Assembly: GCA_001270045.2 (NCBI GenBank)
Contig: DF970672.1
Location: 29,306-93,305 of the forward strand
Origin: Bacteroidales bacterium 6E
GTDB lineage: Bacteria > Bacteroidota > Bacteroidia > Bacteroidales > Prolixibacteraceae
Direction of reading: 5' to 3'
Length of the DNA: 64,000 nucleotides
Below, piece by piece: positions 40,958-49,356 of the stretch; position 1 is the stretch's first letter, and each line of letters opens with the position of its first letter. The notes beneath the pieces are model-generated. The model did no database searches. It was not told where the DNA came from and saw only the letters and a list, made by a program, of their open reading frames with translations. A program made the translations under genes and the position numbers.

Positions 40958-42379
40958 TCAAAACCGGAAATATATAAAGGGGTTAAAGTCTGATGCTGTG
41001 AGATAGGCCGAGCAGATTATAAGCAAAACGATGGATAGAAGAAAAACCGCAATGTGTATCTTGTTGTTGTACGAAGTATAAAAAGTCAGTTTTTCAAGTT
41101 TTTTGCCTGGTATGGACAAGGTTAGAAACGAAAAAAGGAAACCTATTGTGAGAGTTATTATAAAGTGTCGGTCAAATCTTCCTGGAGACGTCTGAGACGT
41201 GAATGAGAACATCTTATCGAGATAGGAGATTGCATCTGAAAAATCTTCAACCCTGAAGAATACCCATCCAACAAGCACTACCAAATAAGTGAACGGGACA
41301 CTGAACCATTTGCCAGCCTTTTCGAGTATTTTTAAAAGAAAGATTCGATCAAGTATCAGGAACAAGCCATGCCATGCGCCCCAAATGACAAAGTTCCATG
41401 AAGCACCGTGCCAAAGTCCGGAAAGAAGAAAAACTACAATTAGATTGACATATAGCCTTGTATTGCTGGATACCCGGTTCCCTCCCAGCGGGATATAAAG
41501 ATAGTATTTCATAAACTGTCCCAGGGTGATATGCCACCTTCTCCAGAATTCCGAGATGCTTCCTGAATTGTATGGATTGTCAAAGTTTTCAGGGAATTTG
41601 AATCCGATCATTCTGCCCAGACCAATAGCCATGTCAGAATATCCGCTGAAATCAAAGTAGATCTGGAATGAGTAAGCAACAATGGCGATCCAGGCATACA
41701 CTGAATCAACCTGTTCTGAAGGCATTGAATAAATGATGTCAACCTGCTCGCCTAGGACATTTGCCACCAATACTTTTTTTGAAAGTCCAATTACAAACCG
41801 ATAGAATCCATGCAGCTTATTTTCTGCAGTTTCATTCTTGGATCGGTCCTTGATGTCATCGGCAATTGTATTGAAGCGGACGATTGGGCCGGCGATCAAT
41901 TGCGGAAACATAAGTATATACAGGAGATAATCCGATAACCGGTCAAGTGGTTTGTGAACCTTCCTATACACATCGAGCGTGTATGTAAGGGACTGGAAGG
42001 TGAAGAACGAAATTCCTATCGGAAGTGCGATATTGGTCCATTTAACCTGTTTGAACGACAGGGATTCCAGTAGGAAGTTAAAGTTGTCTATAAAGAAGTT
42101 GGCATATTTGAAATAACCCAGTAATCCCAGATTTATAACAATAGATAGAGCAAGCAGGTGTTGCCTGTACTGGTTATATTGGTGAAGCAGGCTAACGATA
42201 TAATAATTGATGATGAGTGATATGAGTACCAGGAAAATGAATGATGGAGCCCCCCAGGCGTAAAACAGAACACTGAATATAAGAATCACATAATTTCGCA
42301 AGGACCTGCCTGCAAGATGATATGTCAGCAGAAAAATGGGCAGGAATACATAAAGAAATAGAATGTGACTAAATACCAT
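40958..42379 (-). CDS. MBOAT family O-acyltransferase (AlgI/DltB-like)
   Basis: A 473-residue polytopic enzyme that passes acyl, usually acetyl, groups through the inner membrane. About eleven hydrophobic segments are present. The MBOAT motif is clear: FWRRWHITLGQFMKYYLYIPLGG, then GLWHGASWNFVIWGAWHG, which has the catalytic His. The C-terminal part RVEDFSDAISYL is also common to AlgI. It is the first gene of a pair with the AlgJ-like gene. The acceptor is likely a glycan built by the GT proteins of this locus. Confidence 0.95.
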   Translation of the reverse strand: MVFSHILFLYVFLPIFLLTYHLAGRSLRNYVILIFSVLFYAWGAPSFIFLVLISLIINYYIVSLLHQYNQYRQHLLALSIVINLGLLGYFKYANFFIDNFNFLLESLSFKQVKWTNIALPIGISFFTFQSLTYTLDVYRKVHKPLDRLSDYLLYILMFPQLIAGPIVRFNTIADDIKDRSKNETAENKLHGFYRFVIGLSKKVLVANVLGEQVDIIYSMPSEQVDSVYAWIAIVAYSFQIYFDFSGYSDMAIGLGRMIGFKFPENFDNPYNSGSISEFWRRWHITLGQFMKYYLYIPLGGNRVSSNTRLYVNLIVVFLLSGLWHGASWNFVIWGAWHGLFLILDRIFLLKILEKAGKWFSVPFTYLVVLVGWVFFRVEDFSDAISYLDKMFSFTSQTSPGRFDRHFIITLTIGFLFSFLTLSIPGKKLEKLTFYTSYNNKIHIAVFLLSIVLLIICSAYLTASDFNPFIYFRF

Positions 42380-42468
42380 AAGTTTGTCAGGCTTATCAAA
42401 CCGTTATTCCGGTTGTATATGAAACGCAATTTTACTCACAAAATTGATTGAAAGAATCCCTGAATAGT

Positions 42469-42476
42469 TAATTTTG
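42469..42476 (+). promoter_or_regulatory. Candidate promoter (TTG-N18-TAATTTTG) for the secreted phosphoesterase
   Basis: An exact -7 box, with TTG at 42448-42450 upstream. The preferred start codon begins only nine bases after the box, so the leader would be very short. Confidence 0.45.
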
Positions 42477-42485
42477 GTCATCTTC

Positions 42486-43400
42486 ATGTATAAAACTTTG
42501 GTAATGTCAATGTTTTCAAGTTTAAGATTTCTTTTTGCATCGGCAATATTTCTTTTTCTCTTCGGAGGTCTTAAGTCAGCCAAAGGACAGGATACATTAA
42601 AGTATCTTTTCATGGGACATACTTACCAATGGTATACGGTAGGAGACAAAGTGGATGAAAGGATTGAGAAAATGGACCTTTCGGTTTATGATGGTATTTG
42701 GCTGGGAGGAGATGTGTGTTCTGAAGCGCTGATGCTATATTCAACACTTGAATACATCGATTCAATTTTCAATCTTCGAAATCCGAATACCCATTGGGCA
42801 TTGGGCAACCATGATTCGAGAAATGGAAACTGGATCTGGCTGGAAACATTGATTGGCAGAAAAACATATTCTGCATCGCATAATAAGGGAATAAGCACCC
42901 TGGTGCTTAATACGAATCTGACACCCTTTGACTGTGAACAGCTTGATGAACAATGGCGCATGATTACCAAAATGTGCGACACTATTCAAAGCTCTTCACA
43001 TCTTATTTTATTGATGCACCATGGTATATGGGAAGGGATTCCCGGATTGCCCTCCCCATATAGTTATGCACAGAGTAACCTTATACATTACAATTTCAAT
43101 TGTTATGACTCCAATTCTTCTTTTGTGAATGAAATCTACCCAAGATTAGTTAAGGTAAAAAACCGGGGTGTCGAGGTGATTTGCATATTGGGAGATATGG
43201 GATCAAAAAAAATAGAGTATCTCTCCGATGATGGTGTCCATTTCCTGGGCGCAGGATTGAACAGGACTTATTTTACCGATCCTGAACTCAGGGCGAAATC
43301 CACGCTCGACTGGGCTATTGTTTTCACGCACGTGCCCAAAGATCGTAAACTTGACTGGGAATTTGTGGAGTTTGGTAAGTTGTCTGGAAGCGAATGGTAA
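42486..43400 (+). CDS. Secreted calcineurin-like metallophosphoesterase
   Basis: A 304-residue exported protein, signal peptide about 1-33 (LFASAIFLFLFGGLKSAKG). Metallophosphoesterase blocks are visible: FMGHTY, LGGDVCSEA, the LGNHDSRNG core, LMHHGIW and ILGDMGSKK. The first motif is usually DxH; here it is GH, so one metal ligand may be absent or supplied elsewhere. It may remove phosphate from a surface molecule, which would fit a CotH/VTC neighbourhood, but the substrate is not known. The frame could begin at a TTG four codons earlier; ATG is preferred. It converges with the T9SS protein gene. Confidence 0.8.
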   Translation: MYKTLVMSMFSSLRFLFASAIFLFLFGGLKSAKGQDTLKYLFMGHTYQWYTVGDKVDERIEKMDLSVYDGIWLGGDVCSEALMLYSTLEYIDSIFNLRNPNTHWALGNHDSRNGNWIWLETLIGRKTYSASHNKGISTLVLNTNLTPFDCEQLDEQWRMITKMCDTIQSSSHLILLMHHGIWEGIPGLPSPYSYAQSNLIHYNFNCYDSNSSFVNEIYPRLVKVKNRGVEVICILGDMGSKKIEYLSDDGVHFLGAGLNRTYFTDPELRAKSTLDWAIVFTHVPKDRKLDWEFVEFGKLSGSEW

Positions 43401-43408
43401 TTTAGCCT

Positions 43409-44872
43409 TCAATTTTGAATGATCAGCTTACCTGAATATCTTATAATGCCATCCAGGGAAATAGCATAAAGATAGACACCTGTGGCAAGACCTGATTCTA
43501 TTGTGTGGTCCATGCCACTGGTCAAATCAACTGAGAAAACCATTGAGCCCTGAAGATTGGTGAGGTTTAGATGAACAGAAGTGCTGTGACATTCTTTCAG
43601 GTCAATTTTCAATGTGCCTGAAGAAGGATTAGGGAAAAGCTTAATGTTTTCTTCCATTGGATTATAAGGTGCCAGGTGTGAAATAAAATCCATTTCCCCA
43701 TTTTTTTTCAATCGAATCACTACAATGTCAGTATCCCCTTTAAGGCTCTTACGCGTCCATCCGGAAAAAATGACTCCTTGGTCTTCAGTGACAGCCAATC
43801 CTCCTGTATAATCGGAATTTTCACTTCCCAATACTTTTTGCCACACCTGATTACCTTCCATGTCGGTTTTTATTAGTATGTGATCTGGATTCAGGTCGTT
43901 GGTGTAACTGGACGTAGTACCCGCAATATAAATATGGCCATCATCTGTCAAAGCCAATTTTTCACCATAATCGAAGTGGGTACCACCAAAGGTCCGGAGC
44001 CATATCAAATCACCATTTTCATTGATTCTGGCAAGGAAAATGTCGAAGTTGCCTGATCCATAACTTTGTGTCGATCCACAGATGTAATAGCCACCGTCAG
44101 GGGATTCAACGATATCCCTGGCCCAATCGTGATCTGTTCCTCCAATCTTTTTATACCAGATCTGCTTCCCGGCTGCATCCGTTTTAATGATTAAAATGTC
44201 GGAATGAGGTGTTTTGAAATCAGTTTGGGTTGGATTAAAAAATCCATTTTCGGTGCCAGCCATAATCAATTCACCAGCCTGGTTTTCAATAATGCTGAAT
44301 CCATAATCAACATAGTCGGGGCCAAATGTATTCTCCCACAACAGATTACCTGAAGCATCTGTCCTGACAAGGTAAAAGTCTCCTCCGTCAATCTGGCTGT
44401 TAGTATATCCCAATAATGCGAATCCCCCATCTGACGTTCGTGTAAGGCCGAAGCCCATATCTTGGTATTGAGTTCCGTAAAATCGTTCCCATTCAAGCAA
44501 TCCTTCCTGATTAAAGTGAAAAAGGTGCATATCGACGTTTGGAAATCCAAAATCGTAAGCACTGCCAATAATATAAATTCCTTGATGATCAACGTGTATC
44601 CTGCTGGCAACATCGTGGCGCAGAAAACCGTGCTTTATCTCTTTTTTCACCCCACCTTCTGAATTAAGGATCAGGATATAATAGTCCTTTGCGCTTGTTG
44701 TATCCTTTCGGGTTGTTCCGGCTATATAATATTGTCCATTGTATATTGCCATGGAGTGAGCTATGTTCTCATGCCCAGAGCCAATCCTTAGGGGTGTCTG
44801 TGCATTTGTATATCCAGGAAGGCAGTTGAATGTCAATGACATTATTGTGAAGAGAATTCGCGTGCTTTTCAT
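43409..44872 (-). CDS. T9SS-exported repeat (beta-propeller-like) protein
   Basis: A 487-residue secreted protein. Order: signal peptide (about 1-24), five to six repeats of roughly 50 residues with the pattern TxDGGFxLxGYTxS..DFYLVRTDxxGNLLWxxTFG (read as pieces across the protein), then a type IX C-terminal sorting domain (about 412-487: LFPNPSSGTLKI, GVYLYAI, GKLIIQN). The repeats should form a beta-propeller. The protein is exported and anchored at the cell surface by the type IX system. Its role is unknown; it is divergent from the CotH operon with starts about 75 bp apart. Confidence 0.85.
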   Translation of the reverse strand: MKSTRILFTIMSLTFNCLPGYTNAQTPLRIGSGHENIAHSMAIYNGQYYIAGTTRKDTTSAKDYYILILNSEGGVKKEIKHGFLRHDVASRIHVDHQGIYIIGSAYDFGFPNVDMHLFHFNQEGLLEWERFYGTQYQDMGFGLTRTSDGGFALLGYTNSQIDGGDFYLVRTDASGNLLWENTFGPDYVDYGFSIIENQAGELIMAGTENGFFNPTQTDFKTPHSDILIIKTDAAGKQIWYKKIGGTDHDWARDIVESPDGGYYICGSTQSYGSGNFDIFLARINENGDLIWLRTFGGTHFDYGEKLALTDDGHIYIAGTTSSYTNDLNPDHILIKTDMEGNQVWQKVLGSENSDYTGGLAVTEDQGVIFSGWTRKSLKGDTDIVVIRLKKNGEMDFISHLAPYNPMEENIKLFPNPSSGTLKIDLKECHSTSVHLNLTNLQGSMVFSVDLTSGMDHTIESGLATGVYLYAISLDGIIRYSGKLIIQN

Positions 44873-44947
44873 GTTTTCATAATGTTATACGAAATTACAA
44901 AGATTATTGAGGAATTTTTAACTTCGCAGATTGCGTTTACGAAACGA

Positions 44948-47923
44948 ATGAGTTTTACCAAGCTTCATATATTATCACTTTTATTTGTGGTTTTTATCAC
45001 CTTAGGTTGTGAGGTGCCACAAGAAAAGAATCAAGTAGAATTTTCGCGAAGATATTTGTGTGATGCTGAAATTTTTGATGAGGTTAGCTGGAGTTTTATG
45101 GAGACTACCGGACAATCAGTGCATTTTCAGAATGTTGACACACGCTCCCGGGAGATAGCTTGGTCAGGTGAGTTTTCTGCTGAACTAACTCCGCTGCGTC
45201 CATATGGTTTTACGGTAATTATTGATAGCGTAATGCCTGATGACTATTTACAGATTAGTGCCATGATTTTAACAGAGAATTCTACTGGATTTTTAGTCGT
45301 TGATGGTGGTGAAGAACTCTATTTTACATCTAAGGAAATTGTGATGAGAGATGACTCTGGTTGGGAGAAAATTCAGCTTGAATGTTTTATACCTCCCAAT
45401 TTCATGAAGGATAGTATAAAGGTTTATGCATGGCTTTCTGGATCTGGAAGAATGTTTGTTGATGACTTTGAGGTAAACCACCGGCGAACCAGGGAATTTC
45501 CATTATTTGACTCAATACCTGGATTACAATTGTTTGCAGATGAGCAAAGTTTGCATCAGTTGACTGATCGCAGGTTATCTGCATTCTCAACAGGCGTTTT
45601 GGAGAACCATGATGAAGATTTTTCACCTGTGATCCTTTTCGATGGTGACAATTTTATGGATGCCCGATTCAGGTTAAAGGGCGATTTAGTTGACCATATT
45701 CAAGGTCCCAAATGGTCGTTTCGTATAAAACTCAGAGATGGATTTTCGTGGCAGAATATGCTCACATTTTCGATACATACACCCATAGCACGTGATTTTT
45801 TAAATGAATGGGTAGCACACAAGATATTTGAAGACGAGGATATCCTCACCACGAGATACGGATTTGTGCCGGTCATGCTAAATGGGAAATCATTGGGGAT
45901 ATATGCATGGGAGGAGCATTTCGAAAAACAATTGATTGAAAACCGTAACCGTCGGGAAGGGCCTATCATAAGGTTTGATGAAACATTCTTCTGGAGGCGT
46001 GTAATAGAGGCTAATCTAACTGGCAAATCATGGAATGTCAATTATTTTTCTTCTTCAAAAATTACTCCTTTTAAAAGTGGCAGTATATTGGCTGATAGCC
46101 TGAAGTGGAATCAGATGGTGGATGGTGCCAATCTTCTCGAGCAGTTCAGGGCTTCATCTATGCCAGTTGACCGAATTTTTGATTTGGACAAGCTTGCACG
46201 ATACTATGCCTTGGTAGATCTTACCAGGGCCCGGCACGGATTTGTGTGGCATAACATGCGATTTTATTTTAATCCAATAACCTGCTTGCTTGAACCCATT
46301 GCCTTTGATGGATATATTGAGGGTGGGGTGTATCAGCGTTTTGGGTCGCCTGTCATAGGATTGACTGACCCATTGGAAATAAATGGCTCCGAACCTCAGG
46401 ACCTCATGCTCTTCCAGGTTTTTTCGAACGACTTATTTAATAAAAAGTATCTGGGGTATCTTATACAATATTCTGACGAAAAATTTGTCAATCAGCTCAT
46501 TAATAGGTTAATGCCGGAGATTGATTCCCTGTCGGGCTTGATTCGTCAAGAGTTCCCATCATATCATTATGATAATTCTTTCTTAGGCACCAACGCCCAT
46601 TTTATCCGTGAGCATATTTCGCAAATTTCTGAAAATATCGGTAAATTAGGTTTTGCTTTCAATGGTCATTTGGAAAATCCGAAAGAGAGGAGTTTTTCAA
46701 AGGAGGTGAATGATGCACTTATTACTGGTTTGGTTCATGCCTATGTTAAGCCGGATGAAAGAATTATCCAGGTTGAAAATTTTCATTCGGATACCATCTA
46801 CATTAATGGGTATAAGCAGGAGCTTTCTACTCTTTCCCTTTTTGATGATCAGGTAATATTGGAAGGATCAAGCGGCAAGGGCATTTTGAGAGAGATTAGT
46901 CTACCATCGGATATGCCTGATAGTATCCAATTTGAAGCTGGGGGCATATCTTACTTTATCGCGATAAATCCATGGCCACGACCTGGAGGACTATCTTCGC
47001 GACAAGTATCTGAGAACAGTTCATTAATACCTGATTGGCAAGTAAATGGAGATACTCTTTTGATTGAAGGGGTATTTAAGTTAGATAAAGATGTTTTCAT
47101 ACCATCCGGGTATAAAGTGATATTTGCTTCCGGTTCAGAACTTGACCTTACCGGGGGTTCAGGTTTCTTTAGCTCATCACCTGTATATATGAAGGGCATT
47201 CCAGATAAGCCGGTCAAGGTTTATTCAAGTGACAGAACTTCACATGGATTTAATGTTTTTCAGGCTGAAGAAAGGTCTGTTATTCAAAATACCATATTTG
47301 AAGGATTAGGCAATATAAGGAGAGGTGGTTGGCAAACACCTTCTGCGATTACCTTTTACGAGTCAGATGTTGAATTTAATTCGTGTTCTTTTATCGGCAA
47401 CCATCAATGTGATGACGCACTTAACATTGTCAGATCTGATTTTCTTGTGGATGGATGCCTTTTTGAAAATACATTTGCGGATGCATTTGATTCGGATTAT
47501 TGTACAGGTATCGTCCGCGATTCCAGATTCAACAATGCGGGGAATGATGCGATCGATTTTTCGGGAAGCCGTGTTCTGATTGAAAAGTGTACAATGACAG
47601 ATATCAGTGACAAAGCAATTTCCGGAGGTGAAAATTCATTTCTTGATGTTCGTGAATGTACAGTACAAGGAGCAATTATTGGAATCGCCTCGAAGGACTT
47701 ATCGTTGGTAAAAGTCGATGAAATTGAAATTAACAAGGCAGTTTATGGTTTGGTTTCATTCATAAAGAAACCAGAGTATGGTCCTGCCCGAATAATAGTG
47801 GATAACCTTAGATTAAGGGATACCCACATTTATCACAAGCTTGAGATTGGATCCGATCTGACAGTCAATGGTCGCCTAATAAAGGGTACGGAAAAGAATT
47901 TAGCACTCAGGTTATATCAGTAA
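44948..47923 (+). CDS. Lipoprotein with jelly-roll domain, CotH kinase domain and right-handed beta-helix
   Basis: A 991-residue lipoprotein from the start MSFTKLHIL (an upstream Met adds 22 residues). The lipobox is FITLGC, C21. A jelly-roll-like domain (about 35-178) resembles the C-terminal domain of the GT-C protein encoded at 52.2-54.2 kb. A CotH kinase domain follows (about 230-470; RFRLKGD, YAWEEHFEKQLI, YYALVDLTRARHG, HNMRFYFNP, IAFDGY). The last 300 residues are a parallel beta-helix (FEGLGNIRRGG, FADAFDSDYC, NAGNDAIDFSG). CotH kinases phosphorylate proteins in Bacillus spores. Here IAFDGY lacks the second Asp of the W-D-x-D motif often seen, so activity is uncertain. DUF4956 and VTC genes follow within 12 bp. 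Confidence 0.88.
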   Translation: MSFTKLHILSLLFVVFITLGCEVPQEKNQVEFSRRYLCDAEIFDEVSWSFMETTGQSVHFQNVDTRSREIAWSGEFSAELTPLRPYGFTVIIDSVMPDDYLQISAMILTENSTGFLVVDGGEELYFTSKEIVMRDDSGWEKIQLECFIPPNFMKDSIKVYAWLSGSGRMFVDDFEVNHRRTREFPLFDSIPGLQLFADEQSLHQLTDRRLSAFSTGVLENHDEDFSPVILFDGDNFMDARFRLKGDLVDHIQGPKWSFRIKLRDGFSWQNMLTFSIHTPIARDFLNEWVAHKIFEDEDILTTRYGFVPVMLNGKSLGIYAWEEHFEKQLIENRNRREGPIIRFDETFFWRRVIEANLTGKSWNVNYFSSSKITPFKSGSILADSLKWNQMVDGANLLEQFRASSMPVDRIFDLDKLARYYALVDLTRARHGFVWHNMRFYFNPITCLLEPIAFDGYIEGGVYQRFGSPVIGLTDPLEINGSEPQDLMLFQVFSNDLFNKKYLGYLIQYSDEKFVNQLINRLMPEIDSLSGLIRQEFPSYHYDNSFLGTNAHFIREHISQISENIGKLGFAFNGHLENPKERSFSKEVNDALITGLVHAYVKPDERIIQVENFHSDTIYINGYKQELSTLSLFDDQVILEGSSGKGILREISLPSDMPDSIQFEAGGISYFIAINPWPRPGGLSSRQVSENSSLIPDWQVNGDTLLIEGVFKLDKDVFIPSGYKVIFASGSELDLTGGSGFFSSSPVYMKGIPDKPVKVYSSDRTSHGFNVFQAEERSVIQNTIFEGLGNIRRGGWQTPSAITFYESDVEFNSCSFIGNHQCDDALNIVRSDFLVDGCLFENTFADAFDSDYCTGIVRDSRFNNAGNDAIDFSGSRVLIEKCTMTDISDKAISGGENSFLDVRECTVQGAIIGIASKDLSLVKVDEIEINKAVYGLVSFIKKPEYGPARIIVDNLRLRDTHIYHKLEIGSDLTVNGRLIKGTEKNLALRLYQ

Positions 47924-47934
47924 ATAGAAATATC

Positions 47935-48615
47935 ATGGATAAGTGGAATGTTTTTCAGCGATTTTTGGTTACAGAGAATGCACACATCTCAGTAAATGAA
48001 TTTTTAATAAATACCTTGGTTATTCTGGTATTATCACTCTTGTTGGAGTTCACATATACTAGGTGTGCACATAGCCTGTCAGAACGTAGGTCTTTTGCAG
48101 CCAATTTTTTTCTGGTTGCTTTTACCACCATGCTGATAATATCAATTGTAAAATCCTCACTTGCCCTATCGCTGGGGCTAGTTGGTGCGTTATCGATTGT
48201 AAGGTTCCGTTCAGCCATAAAAGAACCCGAGGAACTTGCCTTTTTGTTTATCACCATCTCCATTGGGCTTGGACTCGGCGCAGAAAAGAGAATCATCACC
48301 GTAATTGGAGCTTTGGTGCTCATAGCAGTAATTTGGATCCGTCATTTTGCGAAGGCCAAAACCCAAAAGCAGAATCTCTATCTGACAGTTAGTGGCAGTG
48401 GAGAATTGAAACCTACACTGGAAAGAATTAGCGAAACAGCTGCCTTGGTTTTCCCAGCTGCAAAGCTTGTCAGGTATGATGAAAATGAAGGGATTATTGA
48501 GGCTGCCTTTTGGATTGAAGTCAGGCAGACAGCGGATCTCCAGAAATTCAGGTCGATACTCAATGAAACTGCACCCGGTGTCAGGGTTTCTTTTGTTAAT
48601 AATAATTCATTTTAG
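47935..48615 (+). CDS. DUF4956 membrane protein
   Basis: A 226-residue integral membrane protein. Three to four N-terminal membrane segments (about 22-150) carry the family core LVGALSIVRFRSAIKEPEELAFLF and GLGLGAEKR. A cytoplasmic C-terminal domain of about 75 residues (LYLTVSGSGE to SFVNNNSF) follows. DUF4956 has no known function. I recall from neighbourhoods in other genomes that it tends to occur with CotH and VTC-domain genes. It begins 11 bp after the CotH gene and ends 5 bp before the VTC gene, so these are one operon. A role in moving or sensing phosphate or polyphosphate is inference. Confidence 0.88.
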   Translation: MDKWNVFQRFLVTENAHISVNEFLINTLVILVLSLLLEFTYTRCAHSLSERRSFAANFFLVAFTTMLIISIVKSSLALSLGLVGALSIVRFRSAIKEPEELAFLFITISIGLGLGAEKRIITVIGALVLIAVIWIRHFAKAKTQKQNLYLTVSGSGELKPTLERISETAALVFPAAKLVRYDENEGIIEAAFWIEVRQTADLQKFRSILNETAPGVRVSFVNNNSF

Positions 48616-48620
48616 CTGGC

Positions 48621-49334
48621 GTGCAAAATCAAGGCTATACTGAGTTAAAAGTCCGGAGGTACGAACGCAAATTCTTGCCTCCATACATTTGCAGAGGACA
48701 GGTGGAATCCTTGTTAATGAGGAATTCTTTTGCCTTCAGAAAAGCCTATTCCCCCCGCCAGGTAAATAACATTTATTTTGACACGCCGGGTTTTGATTGC
48801 TATTTTGCCAATCTCTTTGGAATAGGATATCGTTGGAAGGTTCGCTTAAGATGGTATGGCAACTTGTTTGGGCATATAAGTAATCCTGTTTTGGAGTTGA
48901 AGATTAAACATGGTTATTCGGGTTCGAAAAAATCGTTTATGCTTTCTTCGATGTCAATCGACAAGGATTATTTTGATGGATCGAAACTCATGGAAATATT
49001 TGAAAATGAGAGTATACCAGATGAAATTCGATTGAAGCTTGAATCACTTCAACCGGTACTGTTAAACTCTTACCTGCGGAGTTATTTTGTATCGGCTAAT
49101 GGCCATTTCAGGGCGACTGTTGATGATCAGCTTTCCTATTATCAGGTCAGGCCAACCTGGAACCAGTTTCATTTCCCGGTGAAGGAGGAGAATAAAACAG
49201 TAATGGAAATCAAGTACAATATGGAATATGATGATCAAGCCCCGGAAATTACCCGGCAGTTCCCATTCAGAATGGAGAAAAATTCGAAATTTGTATCCGG
49301 GATGTCCTTATTTAAAGGTGATATCCCACTTTAA
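48621..49334 (+). CDS. VTC domain protein (polyphosphate polymerase-like)
   Basis: A 237-residue protein of the VTC superfamily, related to yeast Vtc4, which makes polyphosphate inside a tunnel of basic residues. The tunnel motifs are visible: RRYERKF near the N-terminus, VNNIYFDTPGF, YRWKVRLRWYG, NPVLELKIKHG and VMEIKYNMEY near the C-terminus, with Glu-x-Lys and Arg pairs that bind metal and phosphate. Start is GTG. No membrane segment is seen, so membrane contact may come from DUF4956. Whether it makes polyphosphate or another phosphate ester product must be tested. Confidence 0.9.
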   Translation: MQNQGYTELKVRRYERKFLPPYICRGQVESLLMRNSFAFRKAYSPRQVNNIYFDTPGFDCYFANLFGIGYRWKVRLRWYGNLFGHISNPVLELKIKHGYSGSKKSFMLSSMSIDKDYFDGSKLMEIFENESIPDEIRLKLESLQPVLLNSYLRSYFVSANGHFRATVDDQLSYYQVRPTWNQFHFPVKEENKTVMEIKYNMEYDDQAPEITRQFPFRMEKNSKFVSGMSLFKGDIPL

Positions 49335-49356
49335 ACAAAATAATCAGATTAAGATT

